From Strigamia acuminata (lineage: Eukaryota > Arthropoda > Chilopoda > Geophilomorpha > Linotaeniidae), in the NCBI GenBank assembly GCA_949358305.1, contig OX442322.1:8432001-8496000 (forward strand): DNA of 64,000 nucleotides. The letters are read 5' to 3'. The notes beneath the pieces are model-generated. The model had not been told where the DNA came from, made no database searches, and saw only the letters and a list, made by a program, of their open reading frames with translations. Below, one piece after another: positions 9,911 through 20,419 of the stretch (its first letter is position 1; each line of letters starts with the position of its first letter). The position numbers and the translations under genes were made by a program.

Positions 9911-10852
9911 TCACTGTGAGGTGAAACAGGTTGACATGGTGCCTTTTCGCGCAAAATCCGACTCTTTCGGTGACTTTTCTGATTTTTCTTGTTTTTTCTT
10001 AGATGCTTTTGCTTTCAGAACCGTTTCTTCAGCGAGCTCAGCAATCCGCAGTTCTTCCGCAACAAAGTCCACAAACTTTAGTACGTTGTCCATGCGACCC
10101 TGGTTGGTGCGGTGGTAACGTTTCGCTATGTCAGGTGGAAACTTTTCCAGAAGGTCAGGCACGAGGAAAAGACCAGCTGTTCGGATAGGTACATGTAGTT
10201 TATCGAGCGTTTTTAATGAGGATGAAATCGATGTCAACAATTGCTTGACCGGCAGGACTGGATACATCTCGTGTACCGCCTTGAGTTCGCGTATCGACTT
10301 TACCAACGCATTCTTCTGATTAATTTCAGATCCATAACGACTTCTTAGCTCTGCCAATGCAAGAGAGTAAGAGTCTTTGGTTAGTGGAAAAGATCCAACG
10401 ACCTTTTCCGCATCTCCGGTACAGGTTGACTTCAAGTATTGTAGTTTCTCGATGTCCGACAATTCATCGTTCTTGTCGACAGCAGCATCGAACATGTCTA
10501 TATATGACTGGAACTTCAGTGGGCTTCCATCATATTTGGTGATCTCAATCTTGGGTAGGCGTAAGTTATGCTTCTTTGACGACACCGATGTGAATCCGGT
10601 GTTGAACGTCTGTGAAGCAATGGCACTAGCTCCCAAGGAGGTTGAACTGGTCCGGGCGACTTCCACTCGCTTCTTCAAGTGGTTGACCTTCGATCCAATC
10701 TTGTCCAAACGAACGATGAAATCCAGATATTTCTCTCTTGCCAGGTGCGGTTGGAGAACGGTGAGATCATCTATCAATGTAGCATGCTGCTCCTGAATTG
10801 ATTGGGAAATGGCATCCAACTCCCCAAAATCCTGCATGTTTGTTGACGTTCC
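9911..10852 (-). pseudogene. gag: Gag (capsid-like part) of element F, ended by an in-frame TGA
   Basis: This is the Gag body of the Pao/DUF1759 type, aligning with T and B Gag through the I-E-K-L-Q-Y-L-K-S-T-C-T-G-D-A segment and the R-K-G-T-M-S-T-C end. The frame stops at TGA 9913-9911, exactly 10 codons upstream of the ATG at 9880 and in the same frame. In T the same place reads through (S-E-N-G-K), so this is one nonsense change or a programmed readthrough site. The true N-terminus lies beyond the B insertion at 20528-20424. The apparent start at 10870 comes from LTR B sequence and is not real. Confidence 0.85.
10849..10852. repeat. Target site duplication TTCC (left) of element B
   Basis: TTCC at 10849-10852 is repeated at 20420-20423 directly after the 3' LTR of B. 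With one copy removed, the Gag frame of F runs on across the site, so B landed inside F. Confidence 0.85.
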
Positions 10853-12494
10853 TGTTGCAACCTGTTGCAAACAGAGTGGAATATAAATTGATACTGCTTT
10901 TTATTTGCCATTTTATTGTCCTATTAAATATTCAAAGTGTTGTTAAATTTTGCTTCTAATAGTTTGACTTACATTTCAGGTGTTTTTTGTGTCATATTAA
11001 AGCTTTTAGTTCATTATTTTCTTATATTGTCATGAATTTTGGGTATTGTGTGTTTAAATAGACTTATTCTAGTGTGTTTTATTTTGCATAACATTTTAAT
11101 CTTATTTTACAGGATTTTTTTGCATTATTAAAACTATTAAAGTGTTTTATGATACTGTTGTTTATTAAAATATGATATTTCATTGTCTATTGCATTTATT
11201 TCAAGTGTTATTTATAAGAATTTGTCTTATATTATCAATTCCTATTCATTTTGTGTGTTTCCGTGTGAAATTGGGTGCATCCGTCGTCAAACAGTTCACT
11301 AGTGTAATTGGAGTGACGTCATATTTCGAAATCTAGTTCGGTTTTGACTCCAACTTCTAACCTTTCGTTTTCATTGAATTCTTGTCGTTAGAATTGATCC
11401 TAATATTGTTTTAGACTAATTCAGGGGTGATCTGTCGATCTGTGCACTTAGTTTCTTTCCCGGAGCAGCCGTTTTGTCTGTACGAACGATCGTGACGGAC
11501 CTCGCATGTGCGTTGCCGTCCGCGATCGTTTCTTTTCGTTCAAGACTAATTTTCATGTGTATTCTTATTAAAAGTGCTTTATTTTGAAGGAAATTACTTT
11601 TCCTAAGTGTATTTATTAGTAACATTACCTAGTATTTGCTATATTCTTGTGTCAGAATTCAAATGTCGTGTTTTGCCGCTCTTATTGAGTTGTACGGGCG
11701 CCATGTTGGATTTATTCGCTAATTTCGTTATTAAATCGATTCTATTGTATTATTAATACTTGTTTTGCATTTACTATTTCATTTCATTGTATTTTAGTGC
11801 ATATTATTTACCATTTCAGTGATTTTGTGAGGTTTTAAATTCAAATCTTTGCATTACGTAACTTTGCTGTATTCTGATTGGCTGAGCCGATCGTCTGCTT
11901 CCCGATCGATTCTTTCTGTATTTTCTCATTGTTTTAAGTGTTTTTGAGCATTGTTACCATTTACTTTTATGTTCCTGACATCTTTGTGGTCATTTTGACA
12001 TATTGCAATTTGATTTTAATGCATTTTTGAGCAATCGCTCACTTCAATGTATTTCATTTTTCTCCGTTGTCATAGCAACGGAATTTCTCAATTGTGTTTT
12101 TTACCTTGGCGCGTGCCGTGACCATTGTTTTGCACGTGCATTTTCTTTGTTAGCCAACGTACATTCGTGTATTTGGTGAGTTATCATTCTACTTCCGAAT
12201 AAATAAGTTGTTTTATGTTATCTCCTGGAGTTTTTACTTTCGTCGCCATTACAATGTGTCGGGAGTAGCCAAACATTTTCCCAGACTGGTCAATGGTTAA
12301 GCGGACACTTGGATACCATTCAACAGTAGTTTCTACAGGGATTCCTTCATTCTCCAATGCATTTCGGGACAAATTAAATCTGTTTCCACACGGTATACGT
12401 ACTAACCTCACTATACGATCGTTTGAGTGGATTGGCGGGAGATTCAAAACGCCATGGCTCAGTTCTTTTCTGTCCTGTGTGATTGACCGCTACA
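10853..12494 (+). repeat. 5' LTR of element B (1642 bp)
   Basis: It starts TGTTGCAACC and ends ...GACCGCTACA. TGTTGCAA occurs twice at the very start (10853-10860 and 10863-10870). It matches 18778-20419 over its whole length. AATAAA lies at 12198-12203. Two small minus-strand frames inside (at 11416 and 12184) repeat in every B-type LTR only because the DNA is repeated. Confidence 0.95.
11314..12082 (+). promoter_or_regulatory. CRE, GCCAT, CCAAT and X-box sites in LTR B
   Basis: A perfect CRE TGACGTCA is at 11314-11321, GGCGCCATGTTGGATTT near 11698, a reverse CCAAT (ATTGG) at 11877-11881, and the inverted repeat TCCGTTGTCATAGCAACGGA at 12063-12082, a strong RFX X-box. TTGGCGCGTGCCGTGA follows near 12105. 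The cluster lies upstream of AATAAA, as expected for a promoter in U3. Function is inferred from known site types. Confidence 0.55.
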
Positions 12495-13460
12495 TAGGAT
12501 AAGAATTTATGGTGCACGTGACCAGGATTCCGTCTGAAATCTGTGAGTTTTTCCGGTTCGTCATTGATACGGTTCTATGCGTGATTGATGCGACGGGAGA
12601 AGTATACGTTCGGGATTCGTCGTCTGCTAGAACAATCATCGTTCAACGTGACAACAGTCACAACGGGGATTCGTTTGGCGCCGAATACGAACAATTGAGT
12701 GTCATCAGCGGGATTCTACGGTCGCCATCTTGGATTTGGATAACACAACGCGCTGTGCTGGAAAGCTGGTTTGCCCCTGAAATTATTGCATTTTCTTTTG
12801 TTTTTCATTCTATTTGTGTGTTTTGGAGATTTTTATTGCATGAGGGTGTTGTATTGGGTATTCCATTGTTGTTTTTGCTTTTTCATTTGCTAGTCTTAAA
12901 GGGAAATTTCGTAAAGTGTATTTTATTGAAAATCTTAAAAGTGTTCTATTTAATTTTGTGCATGCATCTCCATATAACTGCCATAAGCAGGGGAGATTAG
13001 ATTCTTTTGATGCTAGTTACTGGTCAGTCTCTCATTGCAAGGGCTGTCAGTTATTATCTTGAATTTTATGATAGAGTTTTGGCGAGATTTGTTCCAAACG
13101 AACCGTCAATTATTTCAAAACTGTGCAGGACTTTTTGAGTCACGTTTTTCATACGTGATCAAGGTCGCTCGTCTGTTTTAGCATCCTTGATTGTTAAAAC
13201 ATTCGATATTCGTGTATTTTCAATTTGCTTTTCTTGTCACGTGGGCATTAAAACTTTGAAAAATTCAGTTCTTTTTAAGTGTGAAATTTCTGATTTTATT
13301 CTTTTTGGGGTATAAAATTGTGATTTTATTCTTTTTAAGTTTTCATTCATTTTGAAGTGTAAAATTTTGAATTTTATTCTTTTTGAGTTTCATTGCAAAG
13401 TGTTATTTTGTTGTTCAAGTTATTGTCTTCTGTTTTAAAATTGACCGCCGTGAATTTGAA
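12495..13460 (+). other. Leader of element B with open frame and conserved box
   Basis: This untranslated leader lies between the 5' LTR and the Gag ATG. It holds the primer site, then a 163-codon open frame (12509-13000) that overlaps the primer site and has a hydrophobic C-terminal half, then AT-rich sequence up to the ATG. The box CACAACGCGCTG is at 12744-12755. Leader E (28431-28920) is clearly related and keeps the same frame open, but without an ATG and with many amino-acid changes, so RNA function seems more likely than protein. Confidence 0.6.
12510..12531 (+). promoter_or_regulatory. Primer binding site, tRNA-His type (element B)
   Basis: TGGTGCACGTGACCAGGATT lies 15 bases after the LTR end. 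It matches the complement of an animal tRNA-His 3' end (TGGTGCCGTGACCAGGATT, from memory of the tRNA) except for one extra A. T2 at 62771 has the perfect form. Confidence 0.75.
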
Positions 13461-16400
13461 ATGGAGAGAGATAGCACAACAGAGCCAACAATGCGTGATC
13501 TGCTCACTGAGGAGCAGATTGAAACAATGGAACAACGTTGGGAATCGCAAGTTACAGCAATGAATCATCTGTTGTCTATATCGGAGAAGACAGCAGATCC
13601 AGGAGAACTGGAAGCGCTGGTGCTAACTGCGAACCCAAAAGAGACACGGATAGTAGGTGCTTTGAATGAATTACAGAATTATTCCGACCACCAATTTTAT
13701 CTGGAATGCATTGACAAGCTTGAGACTATGCAAGCTAGAGTGGATCTTCTTCGCAGGAGATACGAAATTTCCAAGCGATCAATTCCTACGTTGGGAGGAA
13801 GATTAAATACGTCTACAAGCTTCAATGCAAACACATCTATGAATGCGACAGCCTCGTTTAGAAAAAATTCGAAGCTGCCCAAACTGGAATCCGTAAAATT
13901 CGACGGAGATATTCTGAAGTACAAAACGTTCAAAAGCAACTTCGAGACCTCCGTACACAAGGATCCAGACCTGAGTAACGTTGAGAAACTACAATACTTG
14001 CAGACCATGTGCATTGGTGAGGCAGCGACTCTCATCTCCACCTTCCCTTTGATCGAGGAATCATATGACTTAGCCAGAGAGGAACTCGACAGAAACTATG
14101 GTGATGAGGATGCCCAGCAAACTGCACTAATCAAATCCATTAGAGACTTAAAAACAATTTCCAGTGTATATCCAACCAAAGCGATAAAAGCAAACTTGAC
14201 GAAAATTTCTGCGACAATAAGACTGCTCGAGCAATTAAAGATTCCAATTCAAACTTCCGGAGCTTTCTTATTGCCCGACATAATTAGCAAGTTTCCGAAT
14301 TCCATGGCATTGAGGTTCTACCAGGTTCACGGAATGCAAAACAAGAATATCGTGACATTGCTCAATTTCTTTTTGAATGAAGTTGCAATGGCTGAGAGAA
14401 CTGAAAACGTTTCTTCCTCTGAAAAATCGAAAAAAGAAAAGAATGAGAAGTCTGAAGCTGAGAAACAGAAAGCTAAGGGTTCAATGACCACGTGTGCAGC
14501 CACTCAAGACGCCAAGCAGTCTACAAGTGCAAAGACAAAGAGTGAACCTAAATCGGACAACAAAAGTGCGCCTTCAAAGACTGTAAAGTGCATTTTTTGT
14601 GACGACAATCATCTGAATGGATCGTGCGGAAAGGAGTACGAAATCAATGCAAAAATCGAAATAGTTAAGAAAAACAGACTTTGTTTTAACTGTTTCAGAA
14701 CTGGACATAGAGTCGGTGATTGCAAAGTCAAATTTTCCTGCAAGCATTGCGGTGGGAGACATCACTCCACCATTTGCAAAAAACAAGAAGTGAAGAATTC
14801 TCCAAGCAATGTAGAGAAGCCGAAGGAGCCACAAGTGACGACCCACGTCTCATGTGCCATCTCCACGACCCTTCAATTAATGATTTTCACCGCGGATTTA
14901 AAAACGAAGTCTGGTGGATTTCATCATATTCGTGGCATGATTGATCCGGGCAGCCATAGGTCATTTATTACCACTGCATTGGTCAACCGTCTCAAGTTGA
15001 GGAAATGTGGAAGTATATCGGCGACCACTCAAAGATTTAATGACTCTACGCCAGCAGAAATAGACTACGATGTTTTCAACATAAATCTCAAGTCAAAACA
15101 TGATGAACAAGATATCAAGTTGACCATGTTATCCGTTGAAAACCTTCCGAGAGTGCAAGGAATCTTGAATCCTTCTGTCATAGAAAAGGTGAAGAAACTG
15201 AAAATGGAGTTAGCCGAAGATTTGCCAGCAACGACTGCCAATGTTGACCTCCTGTTAGGAGTTGACGTTTGGTGGAAAATTGTGAAAGAAGGTCGCAAGA
15301 AGATTAATGAAGATCTTGGACTTATCAACACGTTGTTCGGATGGGTACTTTCCGGTGCAGCTGGAAATACCAGCCTGTTTGAAGAGGAAGCCGATCTTAC
15401 ATCGTGTTGCAATACCTGCCAGATCGATATTAATCAGAAGCTGGACAAATTGTGGAATCTGGAAGCGATAGGAATAAATTCTGGAGAAAAAGAATCTGAC
15501 TTTACCAGAGACAGATTTGAAAAGACAACCCAGCGAATGGATGACGGAAGATATGAAGTCTTGTTGCCATTCAACGGTTTAGAAGAGGATTTGGACTCTA
15601 ATTGGGAAAAATCGATAAACCAATTGGCAAATACTCTCAAACGAATAGACACGAATGAAGATCTCAAGAAGAGGTATGATGAGGCAATAATGCAATACGT
15701 TGTAGAGGAACATGCCGAAGAGGTTCCCAAAGAAGAACGTTTTTTGAGAAAAGGCATCTATAATATTCCTCACCACCCCGTTGTGAAGGAGGACAGGGAT
15801 ACGACAAAATTTAGGATCGTGTTCAACGCATCGTCTGCCAAAAAAGGAAAACTTTCGTTGAATGAGTGCTTGTACCCTGGCCCATCTTTAAATCCAGACT
15901 TAATTCTTGTGTTGGTGAGATTTAGACTATATTGCATCCCTGTAATCGCTGACATTAAGCAGGCTTTCCTTCAGGTTTTGATTAACCCTACACATAGGAA
16001 TTTCTTACGTTTCTTATGGGTTACTCGTGACTATTTCAAACAACCGTATTCGTGGCAAAACCTGTGGAATAACATACTAATTCTGAGGATGATTGTCGTA
16101 CCATTTGGGGTAATATCTTCTCCATTTCTCCTTTGTGCTACGATACGAAAACAAGCGAAACAATTTGAAGAAACTCATCCTAAAGAAGTAGATGCTTTAG
16201 ATAGCGGAATTTTTATGGATGATTTGACTTCTGGAGGAGATTTCACCGCCGATACAACGACACATGCAGAGAATTTGAAGATGATTCTAGACGACGGGAA
16301 ACTTCCCCTTGTTAAATGGGCAACCGCTAGCAGAACCGTCTTTGAAAATCTTCAATCAAAAAATTTTCACATGAGAGGTGAGAATTTTGACGACCTTCAA

Positions 16401-18722
16401 ATCATCAAGATGTTGGGAATCTTATGGAATACACAAGACGACATGATTATGTTTAAAATCCCGAAGTTAGAGAAAATTCCCACAACGAAACGCGAAGTGG
16501 TCTCATTTATGGCATCCATATTTGATCCGATGGGTCTCATTTCACCTGTCGTTCTTCGAATGAAACTGCTTGTTCAAGCTATCTGGGCTCGAACAAAAAA
16601 TTGGGACGAAGTGATTCTTGACTCCGAGAAAAAAGAAGTCGAAGAATTTAATCTCGACATACAGAAGTTGAAGGAATTAAAAGTTCAACGTTGGCTACAG
16701 ACTTATTCAGGTCAGGACATAACATTGGAAGTTTTCTGCGATGCCAGTATGAAAGCATTTGGCTGTTCAATTTTTGTCGTCAATGTGGATGGCAAAAGAA
16801 CTTTACTGTTGAGCAAATGCCGTATTGCGCCAGCCAAGAAAATTACGCTTCCTCGACTTGAATTAACTGCAGCATTGGTAGGAGTAAGAATGACAAAGTA
16901 TCTGCTTGAGAATTTTCTTCCTGGTTATCCAGTCACTGAAGTGCGATACTACTCGGACTCCACCATTACTTTAGCCTGGATCAATTCCGATAAAAATGTG
17001 TGGAAGCCATACGTCTCGAACTGTGTTCAAGAAATTACTTCTTCAACCAAGCCCGAACAATGGTCCCACGTACCAACGGAATTTAACCCAGCTGATTTGT
17101 TAACTCGACCACAGAACTCAAAAACATTAATGAACAATAAGCTTTGGTGGTTCGGAGTTGATGTTTCAAAACTAGAGAAAAAGGAAGTTATACAAGAAAA
17201 TCTTTCAGAAGAGGAACGAAAAATCATTGTGATGACTATTCAAGTTAAAGAAAGCTTTATTGGTCAATTCTTCAAACGTTTCCGTGATTACAACCGACTT
17301 TTAGGAGTTTTTTCTTATATTTTGAGGTGGAAAAACAAACTTTTGCGCGGTGAGCCTCTCTCGCCACTCGAGTTAGAGACGAACCAATTGAAGATCCTGC
17401 AGTTTTCGCAGAAACTGCATTTTTCTGAGGAACTTGAGGATGTGAAAAACAAACGAGAACTGAGTAAACATTCCACCCTACGAAATTTCGAGCTTTTCAT
17501 TGACGAGGACGGATTACTTCGACTTCGTAGTCGCTTGAAAAAATCTTTATTGACTTTTGATGAGGTTTATCCAATTATTCTACCTTACGATAGTTGGTTA
17601 ACAAGATTGTTGATCAAAAAAGTGCATCTGGAACTATTTCATGGTGATATAAGCGAAACATTATACCGTTTACGTGAGCAATATTGGATCGTAAAAGGAA
17701 GGAGAACAATTCAGACAGTTATTCGAGAATGTGCAATTTGCAGACGTGGAAAACTTGCACGAAACAACCCTTCTACAGGTGACCTTCCTTCTGAACGTAT
17801 AACTCCAGCCGCTCCATTCCAACACACGGGAATTGACCATCTTGGGCCAATTTACGTCGGAACTAACAAGAAAGAACGCAAAAAGGTTTATATTCTTTTA
17901 TTCACATGTATGGTGACCCGATCCCTACATTTAGAGGTTTCCGATGACCTTTCTGTTCAAAAGTTTCTACTTGCAATGAGACGATTCGGAGCACGTTTTG
18001 GCTATCCTGCTAAAATATTCTCCGATAATAGCAAAACCTTCGAGCGCGGCAGCGTGGAGTTACAATCGTGGGGAAAACTAATTGGACACAAGGACATACA
18101 GACTTTCCTATCTGAAAAAAAAGTGATTTGGACTTTTATCCCACCACTGTCCCCCTGGATGGGCGGGGCATGGGAACGCCTCGTCCGGTCAGTTAAGGAT
18201 AAACTTCGAAAAACATTACTTCGCTATACAGTTGACTTGGAAACTCTCCAAACTTTGGCTTTAGAAATTAGTTCAGTGTTAAATTCAAGACCCTTATCTT
18301 ACGTCCCAGACAGTGTTGATGGTGGTAGAATTTTGGCACCTGAAAACTTTTTAACAGGAGGCATGCCAAAGTACTTAATAAACAAAAAACTTAGTGCGAT
18401 TAAAAAATCAGATTTGAGAAAACTTGATACAAAACGACGAAAATTTATATGGGATTTCTGGCAGATCTGGAAACAGAGTTATCTCATGCAATTGAGAAAC
18501 TTTTACGAAACCAAAGGTGATAAGTTCTTCAAAAATCCTAAAGTGGATCAAATTGTGCTACTAGAAAAAATAGGAACAAATCCCTATTTTTGGCCCCTTG
18601 CCAGGATAAAAGAAATTTTTCCCGGTGATGATGGTCTTATCAGAATTGTCAAAGTAGTGTTACCCGATGGAAGAGAGTTAAAAAGATCAGTGAAACATGT
18701 GAGAGCTCTTGAACTAGAGTGA
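13461..18722 (+). CDS. gag-pol: Gag-Pol polyprotein of BEL/Pao element B, 1753 aa
   Basis: This is a single frame with no frameshift between Gag and Pol, as is usual for BEL. I chose ATG 13461 (M-E-R-D-S), where similarity to other Gags begins; an upstream in-frame ATG exists at 13383. Order: Gag/capsid (about 1-350), lysine/serine-rich linker, three Cys/His knuckles (377-440), aspartic protease with I-D-P-G-S (Asp495), linker, RT with F-M-D-D (918-921), RNase H (first Asp1094), integrase zinc region with C-A-I-C (Cys1424, Cys1427), and the D,D,E core Asp1459, Asp1522, Glu1572 (49 residues between the last two), then a DUF5641-like tail. It cuts itself into particle and copying enzymes. All key residues are present, so it is probably functional. 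Confidence 0.96.
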   Translation: MERDSTTEPTMRDLLTEEQIETMEQRWESQVTAMNHLLSISEKTADPGELEALVLTANPKETRIVGALNELQNYSDHQFYLECIDKLETMQARVDLLRRRYEISKRSIPTLGGRLNTSTSFNANTSMNATASFRKNSKLPKLESVKFDGDILKYKTFKSNFETSVHKDPDLSNVEKLQYLQTMCIGEAATLISTFPLIEESYDLAREELDRNYGDEDAQQTALIKSIRDLKTISSVYPTKAIKANLTKISATIRLLEQLKIPIQTSGAFLLPDIISKFPNSMALRFYQVHGMQNKNIVTLLNFFLNEVAMAERTENVSSSEKSKKEKNEKSEAEKQKAKGSMTTCAATQDAKQSTSAKTKSEPKSDNKSAPSKTVKCIFCDDNHLNGSCGKEYEINAKIEIVKKNRLCFNCFRTGHRVGDCKVKFSCKHCGGRHHSTICKKQEVKNSPSNVEKPKEPQVTTHVSCAISTTLQLMIFTADLKTKSGGFHHIRGMIDPGSHRSFITTALVNRLKLRKCGSISATTQRFNDSTPAEIDYDVFNINLKSKHDEQDIKLTMLSVENLPRVQGILNPSVIEKVKKLKMELAEDLPATTANVDLLLGVDVWWKIVKEGRKKINEDLGLINTLFGWVLSGAAGNTSLFEEEADLTSCCNTCQIDINQKLDKLWNLEAIGINSGEKESDFTRDRFEKTTQRMDDGRYEVLLPFNGLEEDLDSNWEKSINQLANTLKRIDTNEDLKKRYDEAIMQYVVEEHAEEVPKEERFLRKGIYNIPHHPVVKEDRDTTKFRIVFNASSAKKGKLSLNECLYPGPSLNPDLILVLVRFRLYCIPVIADIKQAFLQVLINPTHRNFLRFLWVTRDYFKQPYSWQNLWNNILILRMIVVPFGVISSPFLLCATIRKQAKQFEETHPKEVDALDSGIFMDDLTSGGDFTADTTTHAENLKMILDDGKLPLVKWATASRTVFENLQSKNFHMRGENFDDLQIIKMLGILWNTQDDMIMFKIPKLEKIPTTKREVVSFMASIFDPMGLISPVVLRMKLLVQAIWARTKNWDEVILDSEKKEVEEFNLDIQKLKELKVQRWLQTYSGQDITLEVFCDASMKAFGCSIFVVNVDGKRTLLLSKCRIAPAKKITLPRLELTAALVGVRMTKYLLENFLPGYPVTEVRYYSDSTITLAWINSDKNVWKPYVSNCVQEITSSTKPEQWSHVPTEFNPADLLTRPQNSKTLMNNKLWWFGVDVSKLEKKEVIQENLSEEERKIIVMTIQVKESFIGQFFKRFRDYNRLLGVFSYILRWKNKLLRGEPLSPLELETNQLKILQFSQKLHFSEELEDVKNKRELSKHSTLRNFELFIDEDGLLRLRSRLKKSLLTFDEVYPIILPYDSWLTRLLIKKVHLELFHGDISETLYRLREQYWIVKGRRTIQTVIRECAICRRGKLARNNPSTGDLPSERITPAAPFQHTGIDHLGPIYVGTNKKERKKVYILLFTCMVTRSLHLEVSDDLSVQKFLLAMRRFGARFGYPAKIFSDNSKTFERGSVELQSWGKLIGHKDIQTFLSEKKVIWTFIPPLSPWMGGAWERLVRSVKDKLRKTLLRYTVDLETLQTLALEISSVLNSRPLSYVPDSVDGGRILAPENFLTGGMPKYLINKKLSAIKKSDLRKLDTKRRKFIWDFWQIWKQSYLMQLRNFYETKGDKFFKNPKVDQIVLLEKIGTNPYFWPLARIKEIFPGDDGLIRIVKVVLPDGRELKRSVKHVRALELE

Positions 18723-18754
18723 CTAATAAGACTTTGTGTGTGGTTCTCTCTTCT

Positions 18755-18777
18755 CTCTCCTTTCGCCGGCAATTCTC
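18755..18777 (+). promoter_or_regulatory. Pyrimidine/GCCGGCAAT block before the 3' LTR of B
   Basis: CTCTCCTTTCGCCGGCAATT and then CTC directly precede the LTR. No purine run is present at this position. The same block is found before every other 3' LTR here. Confidence 0.6.
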
Positions 18778-20419
18778 TGTTGCAACCTGTTGCAAACAGA
18801 GTGGAATATAAATTGATACTGCTTTTTATTTGCCATTTTATTGTCCTATTAAATATTCAAAGTGTTGTTAAATTTTGCTTCTAATAGTTTGACTTACATT
18901 TCAGGTGTTTTTTGTGTCATATTAAAGCTTTTAGTTCATTATTTTCTTATATTGTCATGAATTTTGGGTATTGTGTGTTTAAATAGACTTATTCTAGTGT
19001 GTTTTATTTTGCATAACATTTTAATCTTATTTTACAGGATTTTTTTGCATTATTAAAACTATTAAAGTGTTTTATGATACTGTTGTTTATTAAAATATGA
19101 TATTTCATTGTCTATTGCATTTATTTCAAGTGTTATTTATAAGAATTTGTCTTATATTATCAATTCCTATTCATTTTGTGTGTTTCCGTGTGAAATTGGG
19201 TGCATCCGTCGTCAAACAGTTCACTAGTGTAATTGGAGTGACGTCATATTTCGAAATCTAGTTCGGTTTTGACTCCAACTTCTAACCTTTCGTTTTCATT
19301 GAATTCTTGTCGTTAGAATTGATCCTAATATTGTTTTAGACTAATTCAGGGGTGATCTGTCGATCTGTGCACTTAGTTTCTTTCCCGGAGCAGCCGTTTT
19401 GTCTGTACGAACGATCGTGACGGACCTCGCATGTGCGTTGCCGTCCGCGATCGTTTCTTTTCGTTCAAGACTAATTTTCATGTGTATTCTTATTAAAAGT
19501 GCTTTATTTTGAAGGAAATTACTTTTCCTAAGTGTATTTATTAGTAACATTACCTAGTATTTGCTATATTCTTGTGTCAGAATTCAAATGTCGTGTTTTG
19601 CCGCTCTTATTGAGTTGTACGGGCGCCATGTTGGATTTATTCGCTAATTTCGTTATTAAATCGATTCTATTGTATTATTAATACTTGTTTTGCATTTACT
19701 ATTTCATTTCATTGTATTTTAGTGCATATTATTTACCATTTCAGTGATTTTGTGAGGTTTTAAATTCAAATCTTTGTATTACGTAACTTTGCTGTATTCT
19801 GATTGGCTGAGCCGATCGTCTGCTTCCCGATCGATTCTTTCTGTATTTTCTCATTGTTTTAAGTGTTTTTGAGCATTGTTACCATTTACTTTTATGTTCC
19901 TGACATCTTTGTGGTCATTTTGACATATTGCAATTTGATTTTAATGCATTTTTGAGCAATCGCTCACTTCAATGTATTTCATTTTTCTCCGTTGTCATAG
20001 CAACGGAATTTCTCAATTGTGTTTTTTACCTTGGCGCGTGCCGTGACCATTGTTTTGCACGTGCATTTTCTTTGTTAGCCAACGTACATTCGTGTATTTG
20101 GTGAGTTATCATTCTACTTCCGAATAAATAAGTTGTTTTATGTTATCTCCTGGAGTTTTTACTTTCGTCGCCATTACAATGTGTCGGGAGTAGCCAAACA
20201 TTTTCCCAGACTGGTCAATGGTTAAGCGGACACTTGGATACCATTCAACAGTAGTTTCTACAGGGATTCCTTCATTCTCCAATGCATTTCGGGACAAATT
20301 AAATCTGTTTCCACACGGTATACGTACTAACCTCACTATACGATCGTTTGAGTGGATTGGCGGGAGATTCAAAACGCCATGGCTCAGTTCTTTTCTGTCC
20401 TGTGTGATTGACCGCTACA
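18778..20419 (+). repeat. 3' LTR of element B (1642 bp)
   Basis: The same length and ends as 10853-12494. It is followed directly by the right TTCC target copy (20420-20423). Confidence 0.95.

Larger units (their letters stand above)
10853..20419 (+). mobile_element. Complete autonomous BEL/Pao element B
   Basis: The element has a 5' LTR (10853-12494), primer site, leader, one full Gag-Pol frame (13461-18722) and a 3' LTR (18778-20419), flanked by TTCC duplications. The two LTRs are both 1642 bp and I saw one difference on reading (C/T near 11859 and 19777), so the insertion is recent. Every enzymatic motif checked is intact, so B is a good candidate for the source of RT and integrase for the non-autonomous F and T elements. 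B2 (28921-37459) is a near-identical copy. Confidence 0.95.

Noticed and set aside
12184-12447. 87-codon minus frame repeated in all B-type LTRs
   Set aside because: It lies in the R/U5 part of near-identical LTRs, so conservation reflects copy age, not coding.
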